This document shows positions 1-6,536 of a stretch of 6,536 nucleotides of DNA, in pieces. The DNA comes from Pseudomonas sp. (lineage in GTDB: Bacteria > Pseudomonadota > Gammaproteobacteria > Pseudomonadales > Pseudomonadaceae), in the NCBI GenBank assembly GCA_003523465.1, contig DQAA01000424.1, positions 1 to 6,536 on the forward strand, in the 5' to 3' direction. Both the position numbers and the translations under genes were made by a program. Numbering within the stretch: the stretch's first letter is position 1; each line of letters starts with the position of its first letter. The notes beneath the pieces were generated by a model. That model searched no databases, was not told where the DNA came from, and worked only from the letters and a program-made list of their open reading frames with translations.

Positions 1-50
1 GCCTGGCCGCCGCCCTGGCCCTGCCCAACCGCGAGTTGCGCGGACGCTGA
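1..50 (+). CDS. 3' end of an unidentified protein gene (partial)
   Basis: Read in frame from position 3, this stretch gives LAAALALPNRELRGR and then a TGA stop at 48-50. Fourteen of the fifteen codons end in G or C (the exception is GGA), matching the codon habit of the genes to the right; the other two frames show no stop here and give unlikely peptides. The tail is a short hydrophobic run followed by charged residues, which would suit the end of a last transmembrane helix, but fifteen residues are too few to name a family. The gene ends directly against the convergent transporter gene, with no bases between the two stop codons. That it is a gene end is an inference from frame, stop and codon use. 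Confidence 0.5.
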   Translation, partial: LAAALALPNRELRGR

Positions 51-58
51 TCAGCGTC
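43..58. repeat. 16-bp perfect palindrome at the junction of two convergent genes
   Basis: GACGCTGATCAGCGTC reads the same on both strands and is centred exactly between the two facing stop codons (TGA at 48-50; TCA, the - strand TGA, at 51-53). As RNA it could form only a 5-bp GC-rich stem with a 6-base loop from either side, and no T tract follows. It is therefore a weak candidate for a shared terminator. Part of the symmetry may come from both proteins ending in an arginine codon CGC followed by TGA. Confidence 0.5.
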
Positions 59-935
59 GGCGCTGGACCCAGGCCACGGCAAGGCCGCTGAGGCAGATGA
101 TGGAAATGCCGACCACACCATAGATGTCCGGGCTGTGGTCGAACACCAGGTAGCCGAACATCCCGGCGAAGAGGATCTGGCCATAGCTGAACGGCGCCAG
201 CATGGCCGGCGCGGCGTGCTTGAAGGCGGAGGTCAGGAGCATATGGCCGAGCATGCCGCAGGTGCCCAGGCCGATCATGAACAGGGCGTGGGTGAAGCTC
301 GGTACGGTCCAGAAGAACGGCACCAGCGCCGTCATGATCAGGCTGTTGAAGATGCCGGTGAGGAAGTTGCTGGTGGTCGGGCTGTCGGTGGTGCTCAGTT
401 TGCGGGTCAGCAATTGATAGCAGCCGAAGCAGAAGGCCGAACCGAGCGGGAACAGAATCGCCGGGGTGAACAGCGCACCGCCGGGACGTATGACGATCAG
501 CACACCGATGAAGCCCGCCGACACTGCGATCCACTGTCTCCGCGTGACCCGCTCGCCCAGCAAGGGCACCGACAGCGCAGTGACCATCAGCGGCGCAAGG
601 AAGTTGACCGCCGTGGCTTCCGCCAGGGGTATGTAGCGCAGGCCAGTGGTGAACATCAGGCTGGTGCCGATCAGACACAGTGCCCGCGCCAGTTGCAACA
701 ACGGACGCCGGGTGCGCACCACCGCCGAAAGCCCGGTACGCGGTACGAACACCACCAGCATCAGCAGGGTGTGCACCACATAGCGCGCCCACACCACCAT
801 GACGATGGCGTAGAAACCCGACAGGTATTTGGAGAGGGCGTCGTGACTGGCGAACAGCAGCACCGCCAGACAGATCAGGGCGATCCCCCGCAGTGGTTGA
901 TCGGCGCCTTTCATTGTCGGGGTCTGCGCGGTCAT
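51..935 (-). CDS. EamA/DMT-family membrane transporter
   Basis: This 294-residue protein is almost entirely hydrophobic, with about ten predicted membrane helices. Its two halves look like the paired EamA domains of the drug/metabolite transporter superfamily. The first half ends in a typical EamA stretch at about residues 104-152 (LAEATAVNFLAP, then LLGERVTRRQW, then a glycine-rich helix closing in RPG). The second half has the matching block at about 241-289. Length and helix number fit the family, which exports or exchanges small metabolites across the inner membrane; the substrate cannot be told from sequence. The ATG at 935 was chosen over an internal ATG at 914. Neither has a strong Shine-Dalgarno, but a weak GAG lies upstream of 935 and nothing useful upstream of 914. 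It lies downstream of ttgR on the same strand, separated by a hairpin, so co-transcription is possible only by readthrough. A role in drug export is not shown. Confidence 0.9.
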   Translation of the reverse strand: MTAQTPTMKGADQPLRGIALICLAVLLFASHDALSKYLSGFYAIVMVVWARYVVHTLLMLVVFVPRTGLSAVVRTRRPLLQLARALCLIGTSLMFTTGLRYIPLAEATAVNFLAPLMVTALSVPLLGERVTRRQWIAVSAGFIGVLIVIRPGGALFTPAILFPLGSAFCFGCYQLLTRKLSTTDSPTTSNFLTGIFNSLIMTALVPFFWTVPSFTHALFMIGLGTCGMLGHMLLTSAFKHAAPAMLAPFSYGQILFAGMFGYLVFDHSPDIYGVVGISIICLSGLAVAWVQRRR

Positions 936-1092
936 GTCCGGACTCGATGAAGAAAATTTAATTAGCCAGCTAAGTATCCAGTCGGGACCCAGCCTACATA
1001 ATGATGACGCCGGGCTGATTCTTGCTCAGCCCGGCGTCCTACACAACTTGGAGAATCTTGAAATACAAAGATTCACAAATGCTCACAAAACC
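936..1092. other. Intergenic region between ttgR and the transporter gene
   Basis: This 157 bp gap between two - strand genes holds one strong hairpin (1006-1038) and one weak one (a 7-bp stem, GAATCTT at 1053-1059 with AAGATTC at 1068-1074, and an 8-base loop). The 70 bp nearest the transporter gene include an AT-rich patch at about 952-964 where its promoter could lie, but I find no convincing -35/-10 pair. No small gene is supported here. Confidence 0.5.
1006..1038 (-). terminator. Probable terminator after ttgR
   Basis: GACGCCGGGCTGA (1006-1018) and TCAGCCCGGCGTC (1026-1038) are perfect inverted repeats. They give a 13-bp, mostly GC stem with a 7-base loop, 54 bp past the ttgR stop codon. 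On the - strand the stem is followed by ATCATTATGT, which is AT-rich but lacks a clean run of T, so termination may be incomplete. On the + strand the downstream bases (CTACACAAC) are even less terminator-like. Position suggests it ends ttgR transcription before the transporter gene. Confidence 0.6.
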
Positions 1093-1725
1093 TCAATTGC
1101 GCAGGGAAGGGCTCAAGCGCAGCATGTCCAGCCCGGCATCGACCCAGCGTTCGGCATCGCCGAGCAGGTCGAAGCTGTCCGGCAACAGCAGCCAGCGCCG
1201 GATCAGCCCGTCGATGTACGCGAACATGGCCAGCGCCGCCCGCTGCGGATCGGTATCCGTCGGCAGTTGTCCGCGATTGATGGCATTGCTCAGGGATCGG
1301 GTGATGCGCTCGTGGCAATCGATGGTTGCGGTCTGCCGCTGGACGCGAATCTCGCACATCTCATCGGTGAATTCGCACTTGTGATGAAGAATTTCGTTGA
1401 TGCGCCGGGTTTTCGGGTCACTGGCCATCTGGTGCATCAGTTGCACCAGAAGCTTGCGCATGCAGCCCAGCGGGTCGAGTTCTTCCTCGCTTTCGCTGGC
1501 CCTGGCCAGGGCATCCAGCGGTTCCTGAAGGCTGTCGAGCAGCGCCTGGACCAGCTCGGCCTTGTTATCGAAATGCCAATAGATGGCACCGCGGGTTACC
1601 CCGGCCAGCTCGGCGATATCCGCCAGCGTGGTGCGGGCGATTCCCCGCTTATAGAAAGCCTTTTCCGCAGCTTCGAGAATCTGGTTACGGGTTTCCTGTG
1701 CTTCCTCTTTGGTTCGACGGACCAT
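1093..1725 (-). CDS. ttgR: TetR/AcrR-family repressor of the efflux operon (TtgR-like)
   Basis: This 210-residue protein has the same length as Pseudomonas putida TtgR and closely resembles it, as I recall that sequence. An N-terminal TetR DNA-binding domain spans about residues 10-57; its helix-turn-helix lies around 33-52 ([20 protein letters not shown]). An all-helical ligand-binding and dimerisation domain follows, with the family-typical [18 protein letters not shown] at 110-127. Residues at positions recalled as lining the TtgR drug pocket are present: N110, H114, C137, D172 and R176. Position 140 is arginine, where I recall glycine in the P. putida DOT-T1E protein. In that family the dimer blocks the pump promoter and lets go on binding antibiotics or plant flavonoids; the same job is inferred here. 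The start is supported by GAGG (TGAGGT on the - strand) about 10 bases before the ATG. The gene is divergent from ttgA and shares its operator, so it probably represses itself. EmhR or ArpR would be equally valid names. Confidence 0.93.
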   Translation of the reverse strand: MVRRTKEEAQETRNQILEAAEKAFYKRGIARTTLADIAELAGVTRGAIYWHFDNKAELVQALLDSLQEPLDALARASESEEELDPLGCMRKLLVQLMHQMASDPKTRRINEILHHKCEFTDEMCEIRVQRQTATIDCHERITRSLSNAINRGQLPTDTDPQRAALAMFAYIDGLIRRWLLLPDSFDLLGDAERWVDAGLDMLRLSPSLRN

Positions 1726-1750
1726 GGCAGTACAACCTCATCAAGGAGCC

Positions 1751-1814
1751 GGTCGCCTGCATCGGGTAACCGGGTTCTAAGCCCGAAGGCGACCTGGGTG
1801 GGGTCGCCTTCGGG
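1751..1814 (-). promoter_or_regulatory. Strong hairpin with a competing alternative in the ttgR leader
   Basis: CCCGAAGGCGACC (1782-1794) and GGTCGCCTTCGGG (1802-1814) are perfect inverted repeats: a 13-bp GC-rich stem with a 7-base loop. A third segment at 1751-1766 (GGTCGCCTGCATCGGG) can also pair with 1782-1794, giving 8 bp plus 5 bp around a 3-base bulge, so the two folds exclude each other. In - strand RNA the nearer segment ends about 12 bases before the ttgR Shine-Dalgarno. Neither stem is followed by a T tract, so a simple intrinsic terminator is unlikely. The pairing is read directly from the sequence; any control of ttgR expression is inference. Confidence 0.5.
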
Positions 1815-1841
1815 GAGTTCTGGTTTCGCGCCTTGCAGCGT

Positions 1842-1870
1842 GTATTAGTCAAGGTAGCGGGTATTTACAA
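1842..1870 (-). promoter_or_regulatory. Tentative ttgR promoter
   Basis: On the - strand, TTGTAA (1870-1865) and TAATAC (1847-1842) sit 17 bases apart and could act as -35 and -10 boxes, but they match the sigma-70 consensus poorly (4/6 and 3/6). The placement would put the -35 box inside the TtgR operator, which fits the self-repression known for TtgR, and would give ttgR a leader of about 110 bases. A different choice of boxes nearby is possible. Confidence 0.3.
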
Positions 1871-1889
1871 ACAAGCATGAATGTAAGTA
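1862..1889. promoter_or_regulatory. TtgR operator
   Basis: TATTTACA (1862-1869) and TGTAAGTA (1882-1889) are inverted arms matching at 7 of 8 positions around a 12-base centre. The whole site, with its core ACAAGCATGAATG, is nearly identical to the TtgR operator described in P. putida as I recall it; the clearest difference is AAG where I recall AAC. It covers the ttgA -35 box and spacer and touches the -10 box, so bound repressor would block RNA polymerase. Confidence 0.85.
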
Positions 1890-1893
1890 TATT
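1864..1893 (+). promoter_or_regulatory. ttgABC promoter
   Basis: TTTACA (1864-1869, 5/6 to TTGACA) and TATATT (1888-1893, 5/6 to TATAAT) are separated by 18 bases, a good sigma-70-type pair. Transcription would start near 1900. The promoter lies almost wholly inside the TtgR operator, consistent with repression by occlusion. Confidence 0.75.
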
Positions 1894-1896
1894 CCT

Positions 1897-1906
1897 TAGC
1901 ATGCTA
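1897..1906. repeat. 10-bp palindrome at the predicted ttgA transcription start
   Basis: TAGCATGCTA is perfectly self-complementary and starts 3 bases after the -10 box, so it spans the predicted start site. It is separate from the TtgR operator arms. It could be a site for a second regulator, or chance. Confidence 0.4.
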
Positions 1907-1992
1907 CTTATCTAGCCGACTCTCTTAATTTTCCTTAATCCATTTTCCATTATTCTTGAGCGTCTTCAGCTCTTTCTGACCCGAGGATCTTC

Positions 1993-3144
1993 ATGCAACT
2001 CAAGCCAGCTGTTACCGCTCTGGTTTCCGCCGTCGCCCTGGCAACACTGCTCAGCGGCTGTAAAAAGGAAGAGGCGGCGCCAGTGGCGCAGGCTCCTCAG
2101 GTCGGCGTCGTTACCCTCCAGGCCCAACCCTATACCCTCGTCTCCGATCTGCCAGGTCGCACCATTGCGTACCGGGTGGCGGAAGTGCGTCCGCAGGTCA
2201 ATGGCATCATCCTCAAGCGCCTGTTCAAGGAAGGCTCCGAGGTGAAGGAAGGCCAGCAGCTTTATCAGATCGATCCATCGGTCTATGAAGCGACCCTCGC
2301 CAGTGCCAAGGCCAACCTGCAATCGACCCGTTCGCTGTCCGATCGCTACAAGCAACTGGTCAACGAGCAGGCCGTAAGCCGCCAGGAATACGACGATGCC
2401 CAGGCCAAACGTTTGCAGGCCGAAGCCACGCTGAAGAGCGCCGAGATCGACCTGCGCTACACCAAGGTGCTCGCACCGATCAGCGGCCGCATCGGTCGTT
2501 CCGCCGTCACCGAAGGCGCCCTGGTCAGCAACGGCCAGGCCACTGCCATGGCGACCATCCAGCAGCTCGACCCGATCTACGTCGACGTCACCCAGTCCTC
2601 CGCCGAGCTGCTCAAGCTGCGTCGCGAACTGGAAAGCGGCAAGCTGAAGAAGGTCGGCGACAACGCCGCCGAAGTCAGCCTGAAGCTGGAAGACGGCAGC
2701 AACTATGCGCAGAAAGGCCGCCTGGAGTTCTCCGAAGTCTCGGTCGACGAAACCACCGGCTCCGTGACCCTGCGTGCCGTGTTCCCCAACCCCGAGCACA
2801 ACCTGCTGCCTGGCATGTTCGTCCACGCCCGCCTGAACAACGGCGTCAACGAGACCGCCATCCTCGCCCCGCAACAAGGCGTGACCCGCGACCTCAAGGG
2901 CCAGGCCACCGCCCTCGTGGTCAACCAGGAGAACAAGGTCGAACTGCGCCAGCTCAAGGCCAGCCGCACCGTTGGCAGCGATTGGCTGATCGAGGAAGGC
3001 CTGAATGCCGGCGATCGCCTGATCACCGAAGGCCTGCAGTACGTCAAGCCAGGCGTCGAGGTGAAGGTCAGCGAAGCGACCAACGTCAAGCCTGCCCAGC
3101 CAACCCAGGCCAGTGCCGCGAGCGCAGGGGCCAAAGGGGAGTAA
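1993..3144 (+). CDS. ttgA: RND efflux periplasmic adaptor lipoprotein (TtgA/MexA family)
   Basis: This 383-residue protein is the membrane-fusion (adaptor) part of a tripartite pump, bridging the inner-membrane pump TtgB and the outer-membrane channel TtgC. It opens with a lipoprotein signal ending in the lipobox LSGC, so Cys23 would be lipidated and anchor it in the inner membrane. Domains run in the usual order: first half of the lipoyl-like domain (about 60-95, with VRPQVNGII), an alpha-helical hairpin (about 97-153), the second lipoyl half (YTKVLAPISGRIGRS, 156-170), a beta-barrel (about 205-290, with LLPGMFVHA at 271-279) and a membrane-proximal domain (about 295-360). The hairpin tip carries the channel-docking pattern R118, L122, S129, D135-A136. 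The length equals MexA as I recall it. The start is supported by GAGGA 5 bases upstream and by the signal peptide beginning at that Met. It is the first gene of the operon, under the TtgR-controlled promoter; EmhA, ArpA and MexA are close equivalents. Confidence 0.95.
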   Translation: MQLKPAVTALVSAVALATLLSGCKKEEAAPVAQAPQVGVVTLQAQPYTLVSDLPGRTIAYRVAEVRPQVNGIILKRLFKEGSEVKEGQQLYQIDPSVYEATLASAKANLQSTRSLSDRYKQLVNEQAVSRQEYDDAQAKRLQAEATLKSAEIDLRYTKVLAPISGRIGRSAVTEGALVSNGQATAMATIQQLDPIYVDVTQSSAELLKLRRELESGKLKKVGDNAAEVSLKLEDGSNYAQKGRLEFSEVSVDETTGSVTLRAVFPNPEHNLLPGMFVHARLNNGVNETAILAPQQGVTRDLKGQATALVVNQENKVELRQLKASRTVGSDWLIEEGLNAGDRLITEGLQYVKPGVEVKVSEATNVKPAQPTQASAASAGAKGE

Positions 3145-3147
3145 ACC

Positions 3148-6100
3148 ATGTCGAGATTCTTTATCGATCGCCCGATCTTCGCCTGGGTGATCGCCCTGGT
3201 GATCATGCTGGTCGGGGCGTTGTCGATCCTCAAGTTGCCGATCAACCAGTACCCGAGCATCGCTCCGCCTGCGATCGCGATTGCCGTGAGCTACCCGGGT
3301 GCCTCGGCGCAGACCGTGCAGGACACCGTGGTCCAGGTGATCGAGCAACAGCTCAACGGTATCGACAACCTGCGTTATGTATCGTCGGAAAGTAACTCCG
3401 ACGGCAGCATGACCATTACCGCCACCTTCGAGCAGGGCACCAACCCTGACACCGCGCAGGTCCAGGTGCAGAACAAGCTGAACCTGGCCACCCCGCTGCT
3501 GCCGCAAGAAGTGCAGCAACAGGGTATCCGCGTGACCAAGGCGGTGAAGAACTTCCTGTTGGTGATCGGCCTGGTGTCGGAAGACGGCAGCATGACCAAG
3601 GACGACCTTGCCAACTACATCGTCTCCAACATGCAGGACCCGATCTCCCGTACCGCCGGTGTCGGTGACTTCCAGGTCTTCGGTGCCCAGTACGCCATGC
3701 GCATCTGGCTCGACCCGGCCAAGCTGAACAAGTACCAGCTGACCCCGGTCGACGTGAAAACCGCAGTCGCCGCGCAGAACGTCCAGGTCTCGTCCGGCCA
3801 GCTCGGCGGCCTGCCTGCCCTGCCCGGCCAGCAACTCAACGCCACCATCATCGGCAAGACCCGCCTGCAGACCGCCGAGCAATTCGAGAAGATCCTGCTC
3901 AAGGTCAACCAGGACGGCTCCCAGGTGCGCCTGGGCGATGTCGCCAAGGTCGGCCTGGGTGGTGAAAACTACGCGGTCAGCGCCCAGTTCAACGGCAAGC
4001 CGGCCTCCGGCCTGGCAGTGAAACTGGCCACCGGCGCCAACGCCCTGGATACCGCCAAGGCCCTGCGCAAGACCATTTCCGACCTCGAACCCTTCTTCCC
4101 GCCCGGGATGAAAGCGGTCTTCCCGTACGACACCACCCCGGTCGTGACCGAATCCATCAGCGGTGTGATCCACACCCTGATCGAAGCGATCGTGCTGGTG
4201 TTCCTGGTGATGTACCTGTTCCTGCAGAACTTCCGCGCCACGGTGATCACCACCATGACAGTACCGGTGGTACTGCTGGGCACCTTCGGCATCCTCGCGG
4301 CGGCCGGCTTCAGCATCAACACCCTGACCATGTTCGGCATGGTCCTGGCCATCGGTCTATTGGTGGACGACGCCATCGTCGTGGTGGAAAACGTCGAGCG
4401 GGTGATGTCCGAGGAAGGGCTGTCACCCAAGGAAGCGACCAAGAAATCCATGGGCCAGATCCAGGGCGCCCTGGTCGGTATCGCCCTGGTGCTCTCGGCG
4501 GTACTCCTGCCGATGGCCTTCTTCGGCGGCTCCACCGGGGTGATCTACAAGCAGTTCTCCATCACCATCGTCTCGGCCATGGCCCTGTCGGTTCTGGTAG
4601 CGCTGATCTTCACCCCGGCACTGTGCGCCACCATGCTCAAGCCGCTGAAGAAAGGCGAGCACCACACCGCCAAGGGCGGCTTCTTCGGCTGGTTCAACCG
4701 CAACTTCGACCGCAGCGTGCGCAGCTACGAGCGCGGCGTCGGCAACATGCTCCGGCACAAGGCGCCGTACCTGCTGGCGTACCTGCTGATCGTGGTCGGC
4801 ATGATCTGGCTGTTCACCCGTATCCCCACCGCGTTCCTCCCGGAAGAAGACCAGGGCGTTCTCTTCGCCCAGGTGCAGACCCCGGCCGGCTCCAGTGCCG
4901 AGCGCACCCAGGTGGTGGTCGACCAGATGCGCGAATACCTGCTGGACAAGGAAGCCGACACCGTCGCCTCCGTGTTCACCGTGACCGGCTTCAACTTCGC
5001 CGGCCGTGGCCAGAGCTCGGGTATGGCGTTCATCATGCTCAAGCCGTGGGGCGAGCGTTCCGCCGAGAACAGCGTGTTCAACCTGGCGGCCCGTGCCCAG
5101 CAGCACTTCTTCAGCTTCCGCGACGCCATGGTGTTCGCCTTCGCACCACCTGCGGTACTGGAGTTGGGTAACGCCACCGGTTTCGACGTGTTCCTCCAGG
5201 ACCGCGCCGGCGTTGGCCACACCAAGCTGATGGAAGCGCGCAACCAGTTCCTCGGAATGGCGGCGCAGAGCAAGATCCTCTCGGCAGTACGTCCGAACGG
5301 CCTGAACGACGAACCGCAGTACCAGTTGACCGTCGACGACGAGCGCGCCAGTGCCCTGGGCGTGACCATCGCCGATATCAACAACACCCTGTCGATCGCC
5401 CTGGGCGCCAGCTACGTCAACGACTTCATCGACCGCGGCCGGGTCAAGAAGGTCTACATCCAGGGCGAAGCCTCGTCGCGGATGAGCCCGGAAGACCTGC
5501 AGAAGTGGTACGTGCGCAACGCCGCCGGCGAGATGGTGCCGTTCTCCTCCTTCGCCCACGGCGAGTGGATCTACGGTTCGCCCAAGCTGTCGCGCTACAA
5601 CGGCGTCGAAGCGGTGGAAATCCTCGGTGCCCCGGCGCCCGGCTACAGTACCGGTGAGGCCATGGCCGAAGTCGAGCGGATCATCGCAAAACTGCCGGCG
5701 GGTATCGGTTACTCCTGGACCGGCCTGTCGTACGAGGAGCGCCTGTCGGGCTCCCAGGCGCCGGCGCTGTATGCCCTGTCGCTGCTGATGGTGTTCCTCT
5801 GCCTGGCGGCGCTGTATGAAAGCTGGTCGATCCCGATCGCGGTCATGCTGGTGGTACCGCTGGGGATCATCGGTGCGCTGCTGGCCACCAGCCTGCGCGG
5901 GCTGTCCAACGACGTGTACTTCCAGGTGGGGCTGTTGACGACCATCGGCCTGGCGGCGAAGAACGCCATCCTGATCGTCGAATTCGCCAAGGAACTGCAC
6001 GAGCAGGGCCGCAGCCTGTTCGACGCGGCGATCGAAGCCTGCCGCATGCGTCTGCGACCGATCATCATGACCTCGCTGGCGTTCATTCTCGGGGTGGTAC

Positions 6101-6300
6101 CGTTGGCTATCGCCACCGGCGCAGGCTCGGGCAGCCAGCACGCCATCGGTACCGGGGTGATCGGCGGCATGCTGACCGCGACCATCCTTGCCATCTTCTG
6201 GGTACCGCTGTTCTTCGTAAGCGTGTCGTCGTGGTTCGGCAGCAAGAAGCCGGACGAAGACGCCACACCTGAAACCCCACGTTATGAGGCTGGGCAATGA
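3148..6300 (+). CDS. ttgB: RND multidrug efflux pump, inner-membrane subunit (TtgB/MexB/AcrB family)
   Basis: This 1050-residue protein is a full-length hydrophobe/amphiphile efflux-1 pump, which works as a proton-driven trimer. Each half has one N-terminal helix, a large periplasmic portion and a helix bundle. The proton-relay residues are in place: D407 and D408 in [14 protein letters not shown]938 in [12 protein letters not shown]968 in RMRLRP and T975, corresponding to AcrB D407, D408, K940, R971 and T978. The phenylalanine-rich deep drug pocket is complete (F136, F178, F610, F615, F617, F628), and the glycine-containing switch loop FNFAGRG follows at 615-621. This predicts a working broad-range pump for antibiotics, solvents or aromatic compounds; the exact range cannot be read from sequence. 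The ATG lies 3 bases after the ttgA stop, and its Shine-Dalgarno GGGGAG (3136-3141) sits in the last codons of ttgA, so the two are translationally linked. The stop overlaps the ttgC start. No frameshift or missing motif is seen. Confidence 0.97.
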   Translation: MSRFFIDRPIFAWVIALVIMLVGALSILKLPINQYPSIAPPAIAIAVSYPGASAQTVQDTVVQVIEQQLNGIDNLRYVSSESNSDGSMTITATFEQGTNPDTAQVQVQNKLNLATPLLPQEVQQQGIRVTKAVKNFLLVIGLVSEDGSMTKDDLANYIVSNMQDPISRTAGVGDFQVFGAQYAMRIWLDPAKLNKYQLTPVDVKTAVAAQNVQVSSGQLGGLPALPGQQLNATIIGKTRLQTAEQFEKILLKVNQDGSQVRLGDVAKVGLGGENYAVSAQFNGKPASGLAVKLATGANALDTAKALRKTISDLEPFFPPGMKAVFPYDTTPVVTESISGVIHTLIEAIVLVFLVMYLFLQNFRATVITTMTVPVVLLGTFGILAAAGFSINTLTMFGMVLAIGLLVDDAIVVVENVERVMSEEGLSPKEATKKSMGQIQGALVGIALVLSAVLLPMAFFGGSTGVIYKQFSITIVSAMALSVLVALIFTPALCATMLKPLKKGEHHTAKGGFFGWFNRNFDRSVRSYERGVGNMLRHKAPYLLAYLLIVVGMIWLFTRIPTAFLPEEDQGVLFAQVQTPAGSSAERTQVVVDQMREYLLDKEADTVASVFTVTGFNFAGRGQSSGMAFIMLKPWGERSAENSVFNLAARAQQHFFSFRDAMVFAFAPPAVLELGNATGFDVFLQDRAGVGHTKLMEARNQFLGMAAQSKILSAVRPNGLNDEPQYQLTVDDERASALGVTIADINNTLSIALGASYVNDFIDRGRVKKVYIQGEASSRMSPEDLQKWYVRNAAGEMVPFSSFAHGEWIYGSPKLSRYNGVEAVEILGAPAPGYSTGEAMAEVERIIAKLPAGIGYSWTGLSYEERLSGSQAPALYALSLLMVFLCLAALYESWSIPIAVMLVVPLGIIGALLATSLRGLSNDVYFQVGLLTTIGLAAKNAILIVEFAKELHEQGRSLFDAAIEACRMRLRPIIMTSLAFILGVVPLAIATGAGSGSQHAIGTGVIGGMLTATILAIFWVPLFFVSVSSWFGSKKPDEDATPETPRYEAGQ

Positions 6301-6536
6301 CCAAGTCCCTGATGTCCCTGGCGGTGACCGCGTTCATCCTGAGCGGTTGTTCGCTGATCCCCGACTACAAGACCCCTGAGTCGCCGGTGGCGGCCCAGTG
6401 GCCGGCAGGCCCTGCGTATTCGCCGACCGAGTCGGCCCAGGTTGCCGCCGCCGAGCAGGGCTGGCGCCAGTTCTTCCATGATCCGGCGCTGCAGCAACTG
6501 ATCCAGGACTCGCTGGAAAACAACCGCGACCTGCGG
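6297..6536 (+). CDS. ttgC: Outer-membrane channel lipoprotein of the pump, 5' part (TtgC/OprM family)
   Basis: The first 80 codons of this gene are present and the rest lies beyond the window. The reading [18 protein letters not shown] gives a lipoprotein signal with lipobox LSGC, so Cys18 would be the lipidated first residue of the mature protein. It is followed by [14 protein letters not shown] and later [15 protein letters not shown] and LENNRDLR, which closely match the start of OprM as I recall it. OprM-type proteins form trimeric channels across the outer membrane and periplasm that receive substrate from the adaptor and pump. The ATG overlaps the ttgB stop in an ATGA arrangement (4 bp shared), and GAGG at 6286-6289 lies 7 bases upstream inside ttgB, pointing to translational coupling. 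It is cut by the window edge, not broken. Confidence 0.93.
   Translation, partial: MTKSLMSLAVTAFILSGCSLIPDYKTPESPVAAQWPAGPAYSPTESAQVAAAEQGWRQFFHDPALQQLIQDSLENNRDLR

Larger units (their letters stand above)
1726..1992. promoter_or_regulatory. Divergent ttgR-ttgA control region
   Basis: This 267 bp region has two unlike halves. The ttgR side (about 1741-1830) is GC-rich and full of inverted repeats. The ttgA side (about 1860-1980) is AT-rich and carries the operator, the promoter and a pyrimidine-rich leader. If ttgA transcription starts near 1900, its untranslated leader is roughly 90 bases, with few purines between about 1918 and 1978 and two similar blocks (TTAATTTTCC and TTAATCCATTTTCC at 1925-1948). 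The ttgA ribosome binding site GAGGA (1983-1987) lies 5 bases before its ATG. No small gene is supported. Confidence 0.75.

Noticed and set aside
135..950. 271-codon open frame on the + strand opposite the EamA-type transporter
   Set aside because: Its product is rich in H, Q, R, G and E with no hydrophobic core pattern, typical of a shadow frame; the - strand frame encodes a coherent membrane transporter.
1782..1814. Hairpin considered as an intrinsic terminator or a REP-type repeat
   Set aside because: There is no T tract on either strand, and the sequence does not match the Pseudomonas REP sequences I can recall; only one such copy is in the window.
934..1848. 304-codon open frame on the + strand covering ttgR and part of the control region
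   Set aside because: It is antisense to ttgR, crosses the strong hairpins and part of the promoter region, and its product looks like no known protein. ttgR on the other strand is unmistakable.
1958..1978. Possible attenuator: GAGC/GCTC stem followed by TCTTTCTG before ttgA
   Set aside because: The stem has only 4 bp and the T-rich tail is interrupted, so it is too weak to call a terminator.
1966..4173. 735-codon open frame on the - strand opposite ttgA and ttgB
   Set aside because: It lies antisense to two clearly recognised pump genes. Its translation is low-complexity, rich in G, D, L, Q and H, and resembles no family. Long antisense frames are expected opposite GC-biased Pseudomonas genes.
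4423..6297. 624-codon open frame on the - strand opposite ttgB
   Set aside because: Same reason: a mirror of ttgB codon bias, with a composition rich in H, R, Q and G and no recognisable domain or ribosome binding site.
1..6536. Mobile element, CRISPR array, tRNA, rRNA or horizontally acquired island
   Set aside because: I saw no transposase, integrase, terminal inverted repeats, spaced direct repeats or RNA gene, and codon use is even across the genes.

Overview
The window looks like ordinary Pseudomonas chromosome, most likely from the P. fluorescens / P. putida group. The coding sequence is GC-rich with strong G/C bias at third codon positions. The proteins match, by recognition rather than by search, the TtgR-TtgABC (also EmhRABC, ArpRABC, MexAB-OprM) solvent and antibiotic efflux locus. 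Species cannot be fixed from the sequence alone.

Layout, left to right. Positions 1-50 hold the last 15 codons of an unidentified + strand gene. It ends exactly where a convergent - strand gene for an EamA/DMT-family 10-helix membrane transporter ends (51-935). A 157 bp gap (936-1092) contains a perfect 13-bp hairpin, probably the terminator of the next - strand gene, ttgR (1093-1725), a TetR/AcrR-family repressor. A 267 bp divergent control region (1726-1992) follows. It carries a second perfect 13-bp hairpin in the presumed ttgR leader, a TtgR-type operator at 1862-1889 overlapping a good sigma-70-type promoter for ttgA, and a 10-bp palindrome near the predicted transcription start. Rightwards come ttgA (periplasmic adaptor lipoprotein, 1993-3144), ttgB (RND inner-membrane pump, 3148-6300) and the first 80 codons of ttgC (outer-membrane channel lipoprotein), which runs off the window at 6536.

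How they work together: TtgB takes amphipathic drugs, solvents or aromatic compounds from the membrane and periplasm using the proton gradient. TtgA bridges TtgB to the TtgC channel, which opens to the outside. TtgR sits on the shared operator, limits both its own and the pump's transcription, and is released when it binds pump substrates. The three pump genes are translationally tight (3 bp gap, then a 4 bp overlap), as expected for one operon.

I see no mobile element, CRISPR array, RNA gene or new protein system. The least explained parts are non-coding: the alternative hairpins in the ttgR leader, the palindrome at the ttgA start site, and the palindrome at the convergent gene junction.
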